DNA of 6,671 nucleotides from Thermoproteota archaeon. Lineage in GTDB: Archaea; Thermoproteota; EX4484-205; JAAOZP01. The DNA lies in contig JAOAJQ010000071.1 in NCBI GenBank assembly GCA_026414125.1, forward strand, positions 1 to 6,671, in the 5' to 3' direction. Positions 5,224 to 6,671 of the stretch are shown here, piece after piece; within the stretch, counting starts at the first letter, position 1; every line of letters starts with the position of its first letter. A model generated the notes under the pieces. That model did no database searches and was not told the origin of the DNA. It saw only the letters and a program-made list of their open reading frames with translations. The position numbers and the translations under genes are program-made.

Positions 5224-6280
5224 ACTCCTCTCCAAGTATTCGCCAAGCGGGGAGGAGGAAGAGGCTCAGCAGGAGGTCTTCTCTCTCTTGCTCGCGAACG
5301 GTTTTGAAAACGTTAGGAAGGACTCTGCTGGCAACATTCTGGGGGAGAAGGGGGATGGAGACAGGACGCTGCTTTTCTGCTCCCACGTGGACACAGTGCC
5401 AGGGTTTATTCAAGTCAGGATTGAATCAGGAAGAATATTCGGCAGGGGTGCTGTTGACGCTAAGGCTTCTCTAACAGCAATGGCGCTGGCCGCGTCAACC
5501 TACAGTAGCAGGAGTCTCAGACTAGTCTATTCGTCAGTAGTCGGGGAGGAATCAGACAGCAAGGGGGTCAGGAGGCTTCTCGAAGAGATTCCAGCCCCGG
5601 ACTACGTGGTCATAGGTGAACCAACGGGGATGAGGGCTGCGGCAGTAGCATACAGGGGTAGCGCAACCCTCAGCATAAGGGTTTCAACCCAAGGAGGACA
5701 CTCCTCCTCTCCGCTGGATGATTTAAACGCTATTGTTCAAACAATGAGGCTTGTTGAACACGTTAAGACGAGGATGACCTTTTCTAAAGACCTTTTCTCA
5801 AACATAGGCATCTCCATCACCATGATTAAGGGCGGATATGGTGACTCCAGAATACCGGACTCCTGCGAGGCACGCCTGAACCTCCGCTACCCTCCCCACA
5901 TAGGCTTCGAAGAGCTTTCAAGAATATTCTCCACTGTCTTAAACGAGTATGTAGGGAACACGGGTGGAACCGTGAAAGCGGATTATGATTTTCTAGACCA
6001 TTTAGACGGCTATGCTTCAGCCAAAGACCAGGTTTTGATTAACGCTGTCAGAGAAGCGGTTGGAAAAACCCTGGGGAAAGAACTGTTGCTCATAAGGAAG
6101 CTCGGGACATCCGACTTCAACTATACAGGTTTGAAATGGGGTAGGCCGCAACTAGCTTGGGGCCCGGGAGACCCCTCTCTGGCACACAGCTCCATAGAAA
6201 GTATCACGGTTGAAGAATTCCTGCAGGGCGTGGAAGCCTACAGAATGTTTCTCAACAGCTTGGCTTCAAGCCTAGCCTAG
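5186..6280 (+). CDS. lysK: LysW-lysine/ornithine hydrolase (LysK, M20 family)
   Basis: This metal-dependent hydrolase cleaves the finished amino acid (lysine or ornithine) from LysW, ending the pathway and recycling the carrier. It has 364 residues, slightly longer than the usual 340-350 of archaeal LysK. M20 metal and catalytic residues are visible: H67 and D69 in SHVDTVPGF, D91 in GRGAVDAKASL (bridging), E121-E122 in GEESDSKG (general base and metal), E145 in VIGEPTG, H172 in QGGHSSSP (dimerisation domain), and H334 in LAHSSIES. GTSDFNY (307-313) precedes the final metal site. The start is uncertain: ATG 5186 overlaps lysJ by 38 bases, while in-frame TTG 5198 would shorten the overlap to 26. 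Homology begins around residue 8 (AQHLVKLLSKYSPSGEE), so both are possible. It is probably translationally coupled to lysJ. Confidence 0.95.
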   Translation: MSRGLEAAQHLVKLLSKYSPSGEEEEAQQEVFSLLLANGFENVRKDSAGNILGEKGDGDRTLLFCSHVDTVPGFIQVRIESGRIFGRGAVDAKASLTAMALAASTYSSRSLRLVYSSVVGEESDSKGVRRLLEEIPAPDYVVIGEPTGMRAAAVAYRGSATLSIRVSTQGGHSSSPLDDLNAIVQTMRLVEHVKTRMTFSKDLFSNIGISITMIKGGYGDSRIPDSCEARLNLRYPPHIGFEELSRIFSTVLNEYVGNTGGTVKADYDFLDHLDGYASAKDQVLINAVREAVGKTLGKELLLIRKLGTSDFNYTGLKWGRPQLAWGPGDPSLAHSSIESITVEEFLQGVEAYRMFLNSLASSLA

Positions 6281-6281
6281 G

Positions 6282-6407
6282 TTGAATACTGCAATATGTG
6301 AGGTTTCCGGTGGAAATTTTCTTCTAGTCAACGAATATAAAGAGATTGTTGATTTGATTACGTTTTCTTTTGAAGAGGAGAGTCGAACTAGTAAATACAA
6401 TTTTTGA
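6282..6407 (+). CDS. Possible 41-residue ORF just after lysK
   Basis: No family recognised. A TTG two bases after the lysK stop opens a frame reading MNTAICEVSGGNFLLVNEYK, then a segment with IVDLITFSFEEES, to a TGA at 6405-6407. The composition (alternating hydrophobic and acidic residues, a plausible strand then helix) is more protein-like than most chance frames. Against it: the region is AT-rich, there is no Shine-Dalgarno sequence, the only start is TTG, and a possible lysK terminator (6304-6323) lies inside it. It could be a lysK-coupled small protein, a decayed gene end, or chance. Confidence 0.2.
   Translation: MNTAICEVSGGNFLLVNEYKEIVDLITFSFEEESRTSKYNF
6304..6323 (+). terminator. Possible lysK terminator: short inverted repeat then T run
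   Basis: TTTCC (6304-6308), a three-base loop GGT, and GGAAA (6312-6316) can pair, and are followed by TTTTCTT. A second T-rich tract, TTTTCTTTT at 6363-6371, could serve instead or as backup. Archaeal termination mainly needs the T run, and either lies within about 90 bases of the lysK stop, where the operon has to end before the convergent gene. Confidence 0.4.
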
Positions 6408-6418
6408 CTTAAAGGAAA

Positions 6419-6427
6419 CTTAAAAAT
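6419..6427 (+). promoter_or_regulatory. TATA-like box in the convergent zone
   Basis: CTTAAAAAT resembles an archaeal TATA box; transcription would start around 6450-6452, just where GGAAGGAGA (6452-6460) lies ahead of ATG 6466. It could drive a small + strand gene or an RNA antisense to the minus-strand gene. In AT-rich intergenic DNA such boxes also occur by chance. Confidence 0.3.
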
Positions 6428-6465
6428 CTGGTTGGTCTTAACATGGGGATTGGAAGGAGATTCGC

Positions 6466-6669
6466 ATGCCAGTCGAACGAGTTCTACTCTTCTTATCTAA
6501 ATGTTTTGCTTGTTACTACGAAAGATTATTGAAAAAAGAAAAAAGGTTTACGGGTTTTACGGTTGGAACAGTGCTTGCATCTTCGGGAATACTACTCCTA
6601 GGTTTAGCAGTGCTGCGGGCAGCCACATTGCGCCGAAGCCTAGGATCCATCCTGCTACGATGGGCGTAG
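6466..6669 (+). CDS. Doubtful 67-residue ORF antisense to the minus-strand gene end
   Basis: In favour: ATG 6466 has a good Shine-Dalgarno sequence (GGAAGGAGA, 6 bases away) and a TATA-like box at a fitting distance, and the translation has a hydrophobic stretch (TVGTVLASSGILLLGLAVL). Against: its KKEKR segment is simply the antisense of a T-rich terminator (6532-6544), the last 113 bases oppose a better minus-strand coding frame, and the codons (CGA, TGT, TCT) differ from those of the neighbouring genes. I recognise no family. The hydrophobic part is probably the reflection of a membrane protein encoded on the other strand. Confidence 0.15.
   Translation: MPVERVLLFLSKCFACYYERLLKKEKRFTGFTVGTVLASSGILLLGLAVLRAATLRRSLGSILLRWA
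6532..6544 (-). terminator. T6-C-T6 terminator of the minus-strand gene
   Basis: On the minus strand the sequence reads TTTTTTCTTTTTT, starting 12 bases after the TAA of the membrane-protein frame. This is a classic archaeal T-rich terminator and the strongest T tract in the window. Its place and direction support the minus-strand gene and argue against the opposing + frame. Confidence 0.65.
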
Positions 6670-6671
6670 CG
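6557..6671 (-). CDS. C-terminal tail of an integral membrane protein (rest outside window)
   Basis: Read on the minus strand from the right edge, 37 residues end at a TAA (6559-6557). The tail begins ATPIVAGWILGFGAMW, continues with LPAALLNLGVVFP, and closes KMQALFQP. This is one long hydrophobic stretch with Gly, Trp and Pro as in a final transmembrane helix of a multi-pass protein, followed by a short polar tail. Codon choice (GGC TTC GGC GCA, CTA, GTA) suits the neighbouring genes, and a T6-C-T6 terminator follows 12 bases later. The start and the family lie outside the window; I cannot name it from the tail. It converges on the lysY-K operon. Too short to show in routine ORF lists. Confidence 0.6.
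   Translation of the reverse strand, partial: ATPIVAGWILGFGAMWLPAALLNLGVVFPKMQALFQP

Noticed and set aside
6440..6520. Possible tRNA or small RNA suggested by TCGAAC at 6474-6479
   Set aside because: No T-stem or acceptor-stem pairing can be built around it on either strand.

Overview
Organism: the window looks like a thermophilic archaeon, probably a member of the Thermoproteota (Crenarchaeota). The reasons are a LysW amino-group-carrier pathway, TATA boxes about 25-30 bases ahead of start codons, an almost leaderless lysW, two TTG starts (lysX and lysY), mostly AGG/AGA arginine codons, and T-tract terminators. I cannot name a genus from sequence alone. Layout: (1) 2-667 (+) is the 3' part of argG, argininosuccinate synthase, cut by the window edge. 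(2) 704-877 (+) is lysW, the 57-residue zinc-ribbon carrier protein ending in EDWGE, followed after 9 bases by lysX (887-1741), the ATP-grasp ligase that loads the carrier. (3) 1742-2141 is a 400-base gap that splits the pathway into two blocks. It holds a possible Cys-rich small ORF, two small palindromes, a T8 tract and the lysY start region. (4) 2142-6280 (+) is a tight block lysY-lysZ-lysJ-lysK, with gaps of 10 and 12 bases and then a 38-base overlap. (5) 6281-6671 is an AT-rich convergent intergenic zone. It contains a possible 41-residue ORF and, on the minus strand at the right edge, the tail of an unidentified membrane protein with its own T-rich terminator. How the genes work together: LysX joins the amino group of glutamate or 2-aminoadipate to the side chain of the C-terminal Glu of LysW. 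LysZ phosphorylates the carried substrate, LysY reduces it to a semialdehyde, LysJ transaminates it, and LysK releases ornithine or lysine and frees LysW. The adjacent argG uses citrulline made from ornithine, which points to arginine as one product. No homocitrate or aminoadipate synthesis genes are visible. The most informative oddity is LysX itself: at the two residues known to decide substrate choice it reads Gly-Ser, matching neither the glutamate (GF) nor the aminoadipate (N-T/A) type. Most of the window is a recognisable known pathway; I do not see a wholly new system. The less explained parts are the 400-base gap and the convergent zone at the right end.
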